Assembly: GCF_030035675.1 (NCBI RefSeq)
Contig: NC_084482.1
Location: 225,785,943 to 225,849,942 of the forward strand
DNA: 64,000 nt
Source: Rhineura floridana
Lineage: Eukaryota; Chordata; Lepidosauria; Squamata; Rhineuridae
Direction of reading: 5' to 3'
The translations under genes were made by a program, and so were the position numbers. Shown here piece after piece: positions 50,095-60,161 of this stretch; within the stretch, counting starts at the first letter, position 1, and each line of letters opens with the position of its first letter. A model generated the notes under the pieces. It saw nothing but the letters and a program-made list of their open reading frames with translations. It ran no database searches and was not told the origin of the DNA.

Positions 50095-50545
50095 TGCAGG
50101 CTCCCCAAGATTAAAGCCCTACACGGCTTTGGGCCAGGGTACCTAGAAGATCGTCTCACCTCTTACATATCCAACCAATCACTGCAACTCCCTCCCATTA
50201 CATATCAGACAAGTGCTGTCTCTATTTTCTTTGGGCATCTACTGAAGACCTATTTTTCCAATCAAACTTTTAAATGGAGATCTTTATCCCAGTTTGTATT
50301 TGTACTGGATTTTAAAATACTTTAGTCGTTTTGATGTATGAAATGGTTTTTGGTGTTTTAGGGAAGCAATTAATAAATGGAAATTAAAAATAATGCTAAT
50401 CCTTCTCTGTAATGGCCCCTTTACCAAGTGCTTGATTTTATTCATTTTGTTTTTTAAATTTGATTTTAAATGTGGGTTTTTATTGATAATTCCGATACGT
50501 ATTTTATATTGATTAAAATGCCCAGGAAGGTCTTGAAATGAAGAA
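50095..50545 (+). mobile_element. L2-like LINE 3' end
   Basis: It begins with a coding end (ALHGFGPGYLEDRLT-like, LLKTYFSNQTF-like) and runs into an A/T-rich 3' UTR. It is the inverted counterpart of 31,605-32,095. Confidence 0.7.
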
Positions 50546-50569
50546 TAAAATGGAGGAAGCATCCAAAGT

Positions 50570-50720
50570 AGGAAATGCTGTAATAATGGGTGACACCCTA
50601 GAACAGTTGGTCATGGAACTGACGAAAGGTACGGCACCCGTGGACTTAAGTGTAACCTCCAAAACCATCTTCTGCTGGGGGCCAAGCCATTGTCAAGCAC
50701 GGTGTGCACATGTCAAGAAC
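50570..50720 (+). mobile_element. CR1 endonuclease fragment, degraded
   Basis: NAVIMGD and TLEQLVMELTKGTAPVDLSV correspond to MGDFN and the LEQV...LTRGVATVD segment seen at 10,205. Confidence 0.55.
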
Positions 50721-50784
50721 TGCCAAGGTATGAAGAGATGGATAAGCGACGAGCGGGTGGATGGGTTGCTGTAAACAAAGTTTC

Positions 50785-51335
50785 TGTTCTGCACATCTCA
50801 GGAGCAGCTCTGGGTGCTACCTGAAGCCAGATTTGCTGGAGAGTCAGTCTGACCTAGTTCAGGGCTTTATTGAGCATGGATACAGCCTGGTCTGGAATCA
50901 AGATTTGATAATGATGTCATGTATGATGTCACAAGCAGGATGAGCTCCAAGTCTTGATGAAGTGGGATACAGTGAACAGTCAGACCCAAGCTTAATACTC
51001 TCAAGGTGGATCTCTGTAACAGGTGATGAAAAGGTTAATTTCTGGGTGATACTCCCTTTCAACATTCATTCATTCAGGTGGCCGAGTAAGATTGTCTTCC
51101 AGGGTAAGGTCTTCCGTAAGTGACTGTGGAGGCCAATTCTGGAGGTTTCTGAATGACTTCTTGTGGCCCCACTTATGCCAAGAACATACCAGCCTTTGGG
51201 TGCCCTTGGCATGTAATGGTCCAATGGTGTTATTTTGTAATTGGCAAGAAGCACTTGACTACTAAATAAGAGCTAAGAAGATGCCCTCAGAAACTGACAG
51301 AGCCCAAGCCCTGGAGGGCTGCATTCCATCAAATC
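50785..51335 (+). repeat. ~450-bp repeat, inverted relative to 30,000-30,460
   Basis: It matches the reverse complement of 30,000-30,460. A ~73-bp fragment of the second LINE type (51,078-51,150) is inserted in it. Confidence 0.6.
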
Positions 51336-51365
51336 AGAGCTTCAGAGGAAACACGTCGCCCTGCA

Positions 51366-51490
51366 GACCAGGGTTTTTTAACAGATGTTTTGTTTTAATA
51401 TATTTCAAAGTCTGTTTTAGATGTTTTAGAGTGTTGTTTTTATTTGCTGCCCTGGGCTCCCATGGGGAGGAAATTTTAATATAAGAACTT
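51366..51490 (+). mobile_element. L2-like LINE 3' terminus
   Basis: A TTTTAATAT-rich 3' UTR ends with GCTGCCCTGGGCTCCCATGG, as at 31,540. Confidence 0.55.
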
Positions 51491-51739
51491 TTAACCTTTT
51501 CTTCTATTCTGGATAGTAAGCAAGTAAAACTAATGTAAGCCTCTTTATTTTTACTTTTGCAAATGTCATATTATGGTTATTTCCGCTCCTCTAGTCACCA
51601 GCTGGAAGCAAAGGTGGGGCTGGGTTTGGGGGAGGTGGCTGCTCAGCCTGAAGATGGCCATGGGTCAACCAGGGGTGTGGTTGTCCAAGGTCTCAGGGGG
51701 TCTTGGACCTCTTACATTTTGGGAACAGGGTCCCAATGT

Positions 51740-51898
51740 CTCCAGCATCAGCATGAAAGGGGAGTGTGTGAGCCACTGAGAAGAGTCTTCTAACATGCTT
51801 CTTTGTTCTTTCCTGCTGATTAGAGCCAATCAGAGTGAAAGGAGTCAGTCACTGAGAAGACTCTTTTCAGTAGCTAACACTCCCCTTTCATGCTTCAG
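51740..51898. mobile_element. Hairpin MITE (~155 bp)
   Basis: AGCATGAAAGGGGAGTGTGT at the left and its complement ACACTCCCCTTTCATGCT at the right enclose inverted CTGAGAAGAGTC pieces. A related copy is at 53,560-53,690. Confidence 0.55.
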
Positions 51899-52065
51899 GT
51901 GGGGACCCCTTGGGGGAAGGTATGAGGTCCATGGTGCTCTTTCTCTGCTCCACAGGTTCATGGGGAGAGGGGGTTGGCCGAGGCCCTCGATCCTTGACAT
52001 GGGGCAGGAAGCAGCGATTTTGCACACCTGTTTGTGTCATGTTGGGGTAAGAGAGTGGGCTCAAA

Positions 52066-52540
52066 ACTCACCATATGCTCAGAGGCACATTGGTAACAAT
52101 TTGGTAATTCTTCTGAGCTACACAGGAAGCGGATCGGACTGTGAAAGACCAACCCAAATGGTGTTTGCGTTATTACAAATTTGTAGGAGAATGGGCTTTT
52201 CCCTCAGGAGAAAGTCGGTGGGTGGGCATCCAATGAAGCTGGATGTTGGAAGGTTCTGGACAGACAAAACTCACCATATGCTCAGAGGCACATGTTACCA
52301 AATTCTTCCCAGCTACACAGTAAGCGGATCGGACTCTGAAAGACCAACCCAGATTACGTTTGCATTTCGACAAATTTGTAGGGCAGTCCAATATCTCAGA
52401 GAGGAGGTCAGGTCTCCTGCTCCCCTGGTGCGTTCACTATAGCTGCCCCATTTCCCTGCTTTTTAAAGTTTCATAGAAATATCTGTGGGCTATAGATACA
52501 TTCTTAAACCACAAGGGTTTTTGCCTATTAGTGAATACAG
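52066..52540 (+). repeat. Two arms of the foldback repeat flanking a CR1 scrap
   Basis: One partial arm is at 52,066-52,185 and one full arm at 52,270-52,540 (ending GGGTTTTTGCCTATTAGTGA). Between them, 52,200-52,265 reads GHPMKLDVGRFWTDK, a CR1 C-terminal scrap. Confidence 0.6.
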
Positions 52541-52599
52541 TTATCTGGTTCATTTAAATTCCTGGTCACGTGTGCTACCCTATCAGGGTCCTATCAAGT

Positions 52600-53470
52600 T
52601 CCTGTGCCTACATCCTATTGTAGTAACAGGGAATAGCAGTGGCCCCCTTTTGGGTAGGACAGAAGGTGGAAGGTCTGAATCTGGATGTCTGGAAGAGCCC
52701 TTTTCCCTCCCAAGCCCCGCTGAGGAGGGGCATTATTCATTTCCTCCCTCCAGCCTCCGCCATCAGATGTCTCAGAAGGCCATTAAGGGGCGTGCTCAGT
52801 TTCAAATTCCCACCCCCAAGACCCCCATTTTACTTGCCGAGCAGGAGGGGGGAAAGTGAGCAGCCACTTTGCAGGATCCAGGGAATCCCAGCAGGCTCTC
52901 CCCCTCCAGCTGTGGGGCCCTGAAGGAGCACAACCACCCCAGCAAGGGTGCCTCCTCTCCCCCCAGGCCCCGCCCATTCCCTGGGTCGAACTGCAGGGAG
53001 GGCGTGAGGGGGCTGCTTCAAGCCAGGGATGTTGCAATGGAGGTAGCCTGCAGCTTGAGCCCCACTTTGCAGGGGTCTGGGGCTGGATGAAGCCCCTTCC
53101 TTCCTCTCTGTGGATTCTAGGAGGGAGGGAGGGTGAGTGGGGGGGCTCTTCCTTCTTTTCGTTCAACCTCCCCAAAGCAAATCCTTCTCCTCCCCCCCAG
53201 TCACCGCCACTCCCAAATATGTTGGGCCTCGTTGCCCCTTGCACGCCCCACCTTTCTCCCTGGGGGGCTGTTTCTCTTCTCGGGACATACTGTCTCCCCC
53301 AATTCCTTTTGAGGGCAACTTCCTGCCTCTCTAGGCACCAGAGCTCGGTTCCTTGCCCCACTGGAGGACTGACGGGCAGGACTGCTCTCCCCCTCTCCGC
53401 AAGCCTTAAGATTTCTTCCGCCCCCCCCCCAAACACTTTGCCCACTATGCAACATCATCTTTGACAGCAT
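52600..53470 (-). promoter_or_regulatory. GC-rich block resembling the minus-strand KZFP promoters
   Basis: It shares landmarks with 12,700-13,420 and 39,580-40,180 (CATTTCCTCCCTCCAGCCTC near 52,740; GGGGGCTCTTCCTTC near 53,145; CTCTAGGCACCAG near 53,327). No KRAB or finger exon is found on its 3' side (lower coordinates), so it would be an orphan promoter copy. Similarity is moderate. Confidence 0.45.
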
Positions 53471-54069
53471 ATTTCAGGGCTCACCTTTTAAGGCCCCCCC
53501 CTCATAAACACCCCCTTGCATGCCCAGCCATGCCAGCAGGGTCCCTTTGTCTCCAGCATAGGATGAGCCAATCAGAGTGAAAGGGGAGCGTGTTAGCCAC
53601 TGAGAAGAGTCCTCTAACATCGTTTCTTGTCCTTTTTTTGGTGATTGGAGCCAAACAGAGAGCTCTCCGTAGCTAACGCTCTCCCCTTAAGAGCAAACTC
53701 TCATGGCCTCCTAGGGAGGGTCTGTTGTTAGGGGAGAAGGCAGGAAGGAGGGATCTCAGGCCTAACCCAGCCGCGAAACACAAAAAGGGGGAGGGGCGCG
53801 GCTGCGACTCTGCACGTCTGGATTTGCCCCGCTGCCCGCCACCGGGTCCTCCGGTGGGCAAATGGGAGGGAGGCGCTTTGAATCGCAAGGGGTGTGTTGG
53901 GGGAGGCTCAGTATTGAATGAGGAGGGGGCGGGGAGAGGGTGCAGGGGGTAGGTGGAAGGGTTTGGTACGGGGCCCCGCATGATGGGGGCCTCTTGTTCA
54001 GATGCACCCCCACCCTATTTCCTGGGGCAGCTGCAGCCCCAACCAGAAGAGCAGGGAGGGGGAGCGGGG
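53471..54069. other. GC-rich spacer with a MITE copy (53,560-53,690)
   Basis: The hairpin MITE related to 51,740-51,898 is the only recognised part. Purine-rich GC sequence continues to the gene D promoter block. Confidence 0.45.
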
Positions 54070-54560
54070 AGAGAGAGGGAGGGGACGCGTGTTGCCCCCC
54101 CAGGCCTCCGGTGGGTCAAGGCCCTTGAGCTCTGCTTCTTCCCGAGGCGGGAAGAGTTAATCCCAAGGAGGAGGGGAGGGGTCTCCCTTGCTAATCCGGA
54201 AGGAGAAAAAGCCAGGAGAGGAAGAGGAGGAGGGTGGAGCGCGCAGAGAACAAAGGTGCGACATTTTGGGGAGGATTTGCTTTTGGGGGGTGGGTGGAGG
54301 GAGAAGGAGGAGAGAGCCGCCCTCCCCCTCTGGGAATCCACAGAAAAGGGGGTGATCCGTGCGGTCCAGCTGCAAAAGGGGGCAGCTGCTTCCCCCCTTG
54401 CAGACCAGCCCCCTCTGTCCAGGGACGATGTGCAACTCAGATGGGGGGGAGGGAAGGGGGTCTTGATGCAGAGGAAAGGGCCCTGTTGGGGGGCACATTG
54501 CATGGCGGGGGGGGGGAGAGGAGAATGCTGTGCTGCTTTTGCGAGCCAACGCGGGAGGGA
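54070..54560 (+). promoter_or_regulatory. GC-rich promoter-like block upstream of gene D
   Basis: This matches 42,850-43,330 upstream of gene C nearly throughout, including CTAATCCGGAAGGAGAAA and GGTGATCC(G/A)TGCGGTCCAG. It is read as the duplicated promoter or first 5' UTR exon. Confidence 0.6.
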
Positions 54561-54565
54561 GAGAC

Positions 54566-55172
54566 CCTTTTGCATAGATGCCCTCCTCTGTGCCCTGCGC
54601 CCATCAGAAGCTCTGGACCAGGTGGGACGCAGTGGCATCTCGTAGAGGACACTCTCCCCTTTCCTGGACTGTATGATTTGCCTTGGCCCAGAGCAGATTT
54701 TGGGGTGAGTATCCCCAGTTACTTATTTTTTCCTGTGTGTTTTTGTCTATTTTGATGTTGCATAAATGATCCCCTGGGTGCCCTGCGCCCAGTAGAAGCT
54801 CTGGGCTGGATGGGATACACTGGCATCCCGTAGAGGACACCCTCCCCTTTCATGGGGTGTATGATTTGTCCTGGCCCAGGGCAGATTTTGGGGTGGGCAC
54901 CCCGTTACTTATTTTTTATGATTTTATGACATATATTTATGATAATATCAGGAGCCTGATGATTTTGATTGCATAAATGTATTGTTATTCTTGACGGGGA
55001 GAGTCCCCCGATCACAGCGATATATCATACAGGGTACCCCAACATATATTTTGGGGTTCAGAGACATGTTAACTTTGGCTTGAAGTTGTAGCTGTCAACT
55101 TTTCTTCTTTTTTTAGTGTTTTGAACTTTCAAGCAAGTAAGGAACTGGGAACTAGGAACCAACTTCAGCGTC
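54566..55172. repeat. Gene D-specific insert with a ~190-bp tandem duplication
   Basis: Gene C is continuous across this point (43,335/43,369), whereas gene D has about 607 extra bases. Within them, 54,577-54,735 and 54,767-54,920 are near copies (AGAAGCTCTGG...GCAGATTTTGGGGTG). No family is recognised. Confidence 0.65.
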
Positions 55173-55429
55173 GTAGGAGAATGAGGGGTGCTTTTTTGGG
55201 GGGGGAGATTTGGCCTTCCCAATAAACAGTCTGCAGGCAGGAGTTTGTTGGAGGGGGAGGGCAAATCCGCCTGGTGGATCTCTCCTTCTTGTTCATGTCT
55301 GGCCCAGCTCAGAGGTGCTGAGGGTCTTGGAGACCTTCCGGTGACAAGCAGTTAATAAATAATATTGATTTATTTTTAATTCATTTTATTTGTTTATTAA
55401 AATTATTAGTCGCTTTTCTACGCAAATAT

Positions 55430-55680
55430 GTGCACTCAAAGTGACTTATTTGTTATTGTTATGTGCCTCCAAGTTGACTACGACTTATGGTGACCCTATG
55501 AATCAGTGACCTCCAAGAGCATCTGTTATGAACCAAGTGACTTATAGGTAATAACAATTGAAAGTGAAAATGGAAATGGACTGTCTTCAAGTCGATTCCG
55601 ACTTATGGCGACCTTATGAATGGGGTTTTCATGGTAAGCGGTATTCAGAGGGGCTCTCAATAACAATTGAAAGTACAAGA
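55430..55680 (-). mobile_element. SINE and BovB tail fragments
   Basis: The segment at 55,455-55,535 matches the BovB-type 3' region (CTCCAAGTTGACTACGACTT). The segment at 55,570-55,665 is a SINE tail in reverse (CAAGTCGATTCCGACTTATG). Both are insertions absent from gene C. Confidence 0.6.
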
Positions 55681-55769
55681 TATATAAAAAAGTAATAAAC
55701 ATTATTAAAAAAACAGTATATGAGGTGTGTCACCATTTGCCATAGAAAGACCCATATTGACAGGAAGGC

Positions 55770-56581
55770 TGTGATGCCCCTGTATATATATTACTGTAAA
55801 TATGGTAAGTGTGGGTTTATTAGAGTATATGTGGTAAGTAGACTGAGTGAGAGGGGGGAGTACATGGGCTGGAATGCTGGAGAATGTTGTATTATGATTG
55901 GCTGAGCGTTTGAGTGTCTGAAGGTATAAATGAGAGGATGACAGTTGAGAGAGGAGTTCTGTTGGTGGGAGTTCTGAGGGAGGTTGGAGTTGGTTTTGTG
56001 GGTTGGATTGGATTAGGCTGGTAGTGAGGCAGGTTATTGATGACTAGAAACATAAAGAGAAAAGCATCTGATGAAACCATACTCTTGTTAACTATACGTT
56101 TAAGTAATCTTGTTATTCCTGAGTATATAAATAAATATTTCTTGGTTTACCAGAACGCCTGATCCTTGGCTGGGGATATCACAGACCAGAAGGGTGGGCA
56201 GGGCATATACCAAGGTTGGGAAACAGTGTCAATGGTGGCAGCGGTGAAGAGATAGTGTAACATCATCAGGTATCCAGAGCAACCCAGGGCTGTAATCTTT
56301 TTAGGCACAAAGATACAGGGGGGTTGTGGCCTGCAAGTGCACCCAGACACAAAGCAGCAATAATCCAGGAGGAGACTAAGGCACAGTCTCAAGGCAATAT
56401 TGTTTTATAGGAAGGTCTGGTGGTGCTGCCTAGCAGTGGGATCTTGAGAGATCTTTGCTAGAGCCGGTGAGAACCATTTTGAGAGCAGACCCTGAGGTGG
56501 GACCGTGACAAGGCAGTGACTACAGCCGGGATCCTAGCAGGTGGTGGCTGAGGTGGGATCCTGGCAGGAAGAGTCCTGACA
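55770..56581 (+). mobile_element. Solo LTR fossil with 5-bp target duplication
   Basis: It runs TGTGATGCCCC to CCTGACA, flanked by AAGGC at 55,765-55,769 and 56,582-56,586. It has a TATA-like box (about 55,925) and AATAAA (about 56,128) in LTR order. The empty site is in gene C near 43,748, so insertion followed the gene C/D duplication. No internal region is present. TG...CA ends with a 5-bp duplication fit an ERV or Ty3-like element; the family is not named. Confidence 0.75.
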
Positions 56582-57215
56582 AAGGCCTCTTAAGTGTTAT
56601 AGAGGGTCCAAAGCAATAGCTGACCAATGCTCACAACAACCCTGTGAGGTGGGGCAGGATGAGAGCCTGTCAATAATGTTTTGGTTAGAGCAGGGGAGGG
56701 CACTGTCCAGCCTGAGGGCTGCATTTCCTCACCAGCTGATCTTTTTTAAGGGGTCACTCTACAGTGATGGGCAGGGCTGGAGGAAAGAGCGCGTAAAGCC
56801 GTGGCTGTGAGTCTGACCTTTCTCTAGGAGGTACGCTGCAGCCATTTAAAAGTCAGAAGGTTCTTCAGCACACATGCGCACCCTTTACAGAGAACTCAAG
56901 GAGTGGGTCAGAGCGCTGGGTTTAGGCTAAGAGGTCAAGGTGTGAAGGCCCAGGAAAAATTCACACTGGGGGTGGTGAAAGAGGTGGGGCCTTTCCAGGC
57001 ACGGAGGGCGGTCTGGAAGAACCCGGGGAGGGCTCTGGAAGCTGTCTAGGGCCTGACGGTGAAGGCTTTTTGGAGGTCAAACATCCTGAAGGACACTGAG
57101 GCTGGAGGAAAGTAACACAGAAAGGAGACACTGAGGCAGGTTGTAATATTTAAACTCCTGAGATCCAAATCTGTGTGCAGGATGAAATTCTTCCCCTCCC
57201 ATCTCTCCCCTGCAG

Positions 57216-57375
57216 ACACTTGAAAGCCGCTCCTGACTTGAAGGTGCATCGTGGCCGCGGCTGCGAGATCCCCAGATCCAACTCCCCAGCGGGCAGCGCA
57301 ATGGCCTTAGAGGGACTGTCTGGGCTGCCCCTTCTCTGGGGTGGGGTGGAAAGAGCTGCCGGGCAGCCCCCTCAG
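57216..57375 (+). CDS. Gene D exon with start codon (N-terminal segment)
   Basis: This is the copy of the gene C exon. The acceptor CTCTCCCCTGCAG ends at 57,215, the ATG is at 57,301, and the donor CAG/GTAAAA is at 57,375/57,376. It encodes MALEGLSGLPLLWGGVERAA GQPPQ, differing from gene C only at residue 17, and leaves in phase 0. The donor differs slightly (GTAAAA for GTAAGA). The following intron is longer than in gene C because of an LTR with a nested CR1. Confidence 0.8.
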
Positions 57376-57416
57376 GTAAAAGAACGATTATTGGGGGTGC
57401 CTCTCTCTGTGGGGAG

Positions 57417-58388
57417 TGTTGTGTAAATTTGTATATTTGTTAGCAGAGAACGACAGCGATCTGAAATATATGTGTGCCCGTGTGTGTGTTTACCTTATGA
57501 GGAGAGGTTGCAGCATTTGGGGCTTTTTAGTTTAGAGAAAAGGCGGGTCAGAGGAGACATGATAGAAGTGTATAAAATTATGCATGGCCTTGAGAAAGTG
57601 GATAGAGAAAAGTTCTTCTCCCTCTCTCACAGTACTAGAACTCGTGGACATTCAAAGAAGCTGAATGTTGGAAGATTCAGGACAGACAAAAGGAAGTACT
57701 TCTTTACTCAGCGCACAGTTAAACTATGGAATTTGCTCCCACAAGATGCAGTAATGGCCACCAGCTTGGATGGCTTTAAAAGAAGATTAGACCAATTCAT
57801 GGAGGACAGGGCTATCAATGGCTACTAGCCGTGATGGCTGTGCTCTGCCACCCTAGTGACAGGCAGTATGTTTCTGAAAACAAGAGGGGAGAGTGTTCTT
57901 GCACTCGGGTCCTGCTTGCGGGCTTCCCCCAGGCACCTGGTTGGCCACTGTGAGAACAGGATGCTGGACTAGATGGGCCACTGGCCTGATCCAGCAGGCT
58001 CTTCTTATGTTCTTACCTAAGTAGCAGACTCTTACCCTGCATTGAGATCACTGAGACTTAAGACTTAGGAAGATAAGAAAAGCTACTTTATTTATAGAAA
58101 TACATAGTAGATAGAAAGGCATACCTACTTTTGACTAACTAAGTTGGAGGCGCAACGCCTAGACGTGGCCTCTCTCTCGGACAGTCGAAGAAGAGAGAAA
58201 CGGGTGGAAGGAGGAGGGGCAGATCAGCTTCCCTAAGACGTATCAGTCTAACAACGGAAGGAAGTCAGCCAGAGCATCACAGGTAAAGGTAGCCAAGCCT
58301 ATCCATCTGGTGGACCCTCATTCTTATCTCCCTTCTGGTACATGAACAGAAGAACAAAACAGGAGTTGCTCTTGCCCCACTTCCAACA
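57417..58388 (-). mobile_element. Solo LTR fossil with a CR1 inserted in it
   Basis: On the minus strand it begins TGTTGGAAG and ends ACACAACA, with AATAAA in the middle. GGGAG flanks both sides (57,412-57,416 and 58,389-58,393). A CR1 3' end (57,490-58,016) is nested in it. The element is absent from gene C. It is unrelated in sequence to the LTR at 55,770. Confidence 0.6.
57490..58016 (+). mobile_element. CR1 LINE 3' end, well preserved
   Basis: The open frame reads YEERLQHLGLFSLEKRRVRG DMIEVYKIMHGLEKV to TVKLWNLLPQDAVMATSLDG FKRRLDQFM, the CR1 ORF2 C-terminus. The 3' UTR ends CTGATCCAGCAGGCTCTTCT TATGTTCTTA. The intact frame suggests a young insertion, 5'-truncated. Confidence 0.9.
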
Positions 58389-58439
58389 GGGAGGAGCTGT
58401 GAAAGTATATCCCTTTTTCTCTTTACTTTTGACACTGCC

Positions 58440-59105
58440 TAAGAAAAGCTGGATCAGGCCAGTGGCCGGTCTAGTCCAGCATCCTGTTCTCACGGTGGCC
58501 AATCAGAAGCCCCAGTTGGAAGCCCACAAGCAGGACCTGAGCGCAAGAGCAACTCCCCCCACGTGTGATTCTGTTTCATGTGCCTGGCAGAACACGCACG
58601 TCCCCACGTGTCTTAAGACACTGCTAGAGACGTGGGATCTTTCCCAGGAGTCAGCTGTGTGCTGCTGTGAATATTCTGTAGAAGCAGTCTCAAACCTAGA
58701 AATGCATTCCCTGCGCAAAAGCTGTCTTTGAATGCACGAGTGAAGTTTCCGTTTGTTACGGGAAACAGCAAAGACATTTAGCTGCAGATTGATCTTAATG
58801 CATTCACGCCTTAAAAAAGGAGAAAAGGGGTGTGGAGCATGTCAGTTGGTGTGAAACAGTTTCTGGTTTTACTCATGTCATGAAACAAGAGGGGGTCAGT
58901 AAGGGAATAATCTCAGCATGTTCCATTGCCCAGGCTAATATGCACTTGCCACTGGCCTGCTATGTCACGATCCCCAGCATACTGCCTCCGACAGTGGAAG
59001 CATCGTGGCTAGCAGCCACCAATAGTGTTATCCTCCATTAATTTATCTAATCCTCTTATAAAGCCATCCAAGTCAGCGGATTTCACTGCAAGATCTAAAA
59101 GCGAC
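58440..59105 (-). mobile_element. Old CR1 3' end pieces in gene D intron
   Basis: These are paralogs of 44,636-45,170 in gene C. An extra ~125 bp (about 58,610-58,735) relative to gene C lies within. Confidence 0.55.
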
Positions 59106-59197
59106 TACAGGGGTGATAAATCAAAAGCCCACATGCAATTACTCTGTTACTCCGTGGTGCACCTTGGAGAAATGATCTCTTCTTCTCCTCCTTCCAG

Positions 59198-59324
59198 GGT
59201 CCGGTGACCTTTGAGGAGGTGGCTGTTCATTTCATGGAGGAGGAGTGGGCTCTTCTGGATTCTGGCCAAAGGGCTCTGCACAGGGAAGTCACGGAGGAGA
59301 TATACGACATGGTGGCCTCTCTCG
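59198..59324 (+). CDS. Gene D KRAB-A exon
   Basis: A 127-nt KRAB-A exon with acceptor TCCTCCTTCCAG (ending 59,197) and donor CTCG/GTGAGT (59,324/59,325), phase 0 to phase 1. It encodes [42 protein letters not shown]. Against gene C it has H for D and M for T in VA(V)DFT, and S for P in DPGQ; the Asp and Pro are usually conserved, so repressor strength may differ. The donor is better than that of gene C. The next exon in frame is at 61,630. Confidence 0.9.
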
Positions 59325-59379
59325 GTGAGTTCTCTCACAAACCTATTAGAATTCTTTGAGCAGCATTTAGATAGAGGTG

Positions 59380-59483
59380 GTCCAGTGGGCATATTGTAGT
59401 TGGACTTTCAGAAAGCTGTCAACAAGGTACCTCACCGAAGACTCCTGCGTAAGTTTAGCAGTCATGGAATAAGAAGAGAGGTC
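59380..59483 (+). mobile_element. CR1 LINE RT fragment
   Basis: The reading DFQKAVNKVPHRRLLRKFSS HGIRREV is the CR1 RT segment DFQKAFDKVPH...GI. It is cut by the LTR at 59,484. Confidence 0.7.
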
Positions 59484-60161
59484 TGTGACAACCTTCCCTG
59501 GCTCTCCCTGTCAGGTTCCTACCTGCTCGTGGTTACTGCCTGTCTCTAGGCAGCACCAGGGACTCCACCAGTCCAGACCGCACTCTCTTATGGTTTACCT
59601 ATCCGTTCTAGCACAGATCTCAACAGATCCCCCTGCTAGGCAACCACCAGTAACGTCCCAATACTAGTATTCCCAGAGACTCTGAATACTGGTATTGTTA
59701 TTCTCTTCACCGCTGCCACCCTTTGTTACAGTTCCCCTTCAGCCTTGGTCATTACCTTACCCTCCCTTCTGGTCTGTGAAACCCCAGCCAAGGATCAGGC
59801 CTTTGGTGAACCAAATTAAGTATTTATTAAAGATAACAAAGCTAACAAGATTAACAAGATTTCTTCTTAAGGCACATAAGCATATGGTTTTACTCAATAC
59901 TAATCCGAACTCCACCTCCCTCCTTCTCCACGCTCTCCTGGCAAACAACTCTCTCAAACCCCACCAAGCAATCCACTCTTTCTCTTCTTCTCCCAGATTC
60001 CACTCTCACTCCTCCTTTTATACATTCAGCCATTTTAAACACTCAGCCAATCATCTCGCATTCTACTGCCCATTCACTCCCCCTCCTCTTTCACTCCACT
60101 TACCATGTATCTTCTAAAACAACAACACTTACCATATATACATTAATATAGGAACATCACA
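59484..60161 (-). mobile_element. Solo LTR fossil, family of 55,770
   Basis: On the minus strand it runs TGTGATGTTCC to TTGTCACA, about 680 bp, clearly related to 55,770-56,581 and 20,563-21,404 (shared CCTGATCCTTGGCTGGG and GGCAGCGGTGAAGAG). It has no internal coding region and lies in gene D's intron. Confidence 0.65.

Noticed and set aside
52783-54645. Frames of 200-230 aa near the gene D promoter
   Set aside because: Same reason: compositional frames on both strands, no conserved domain.
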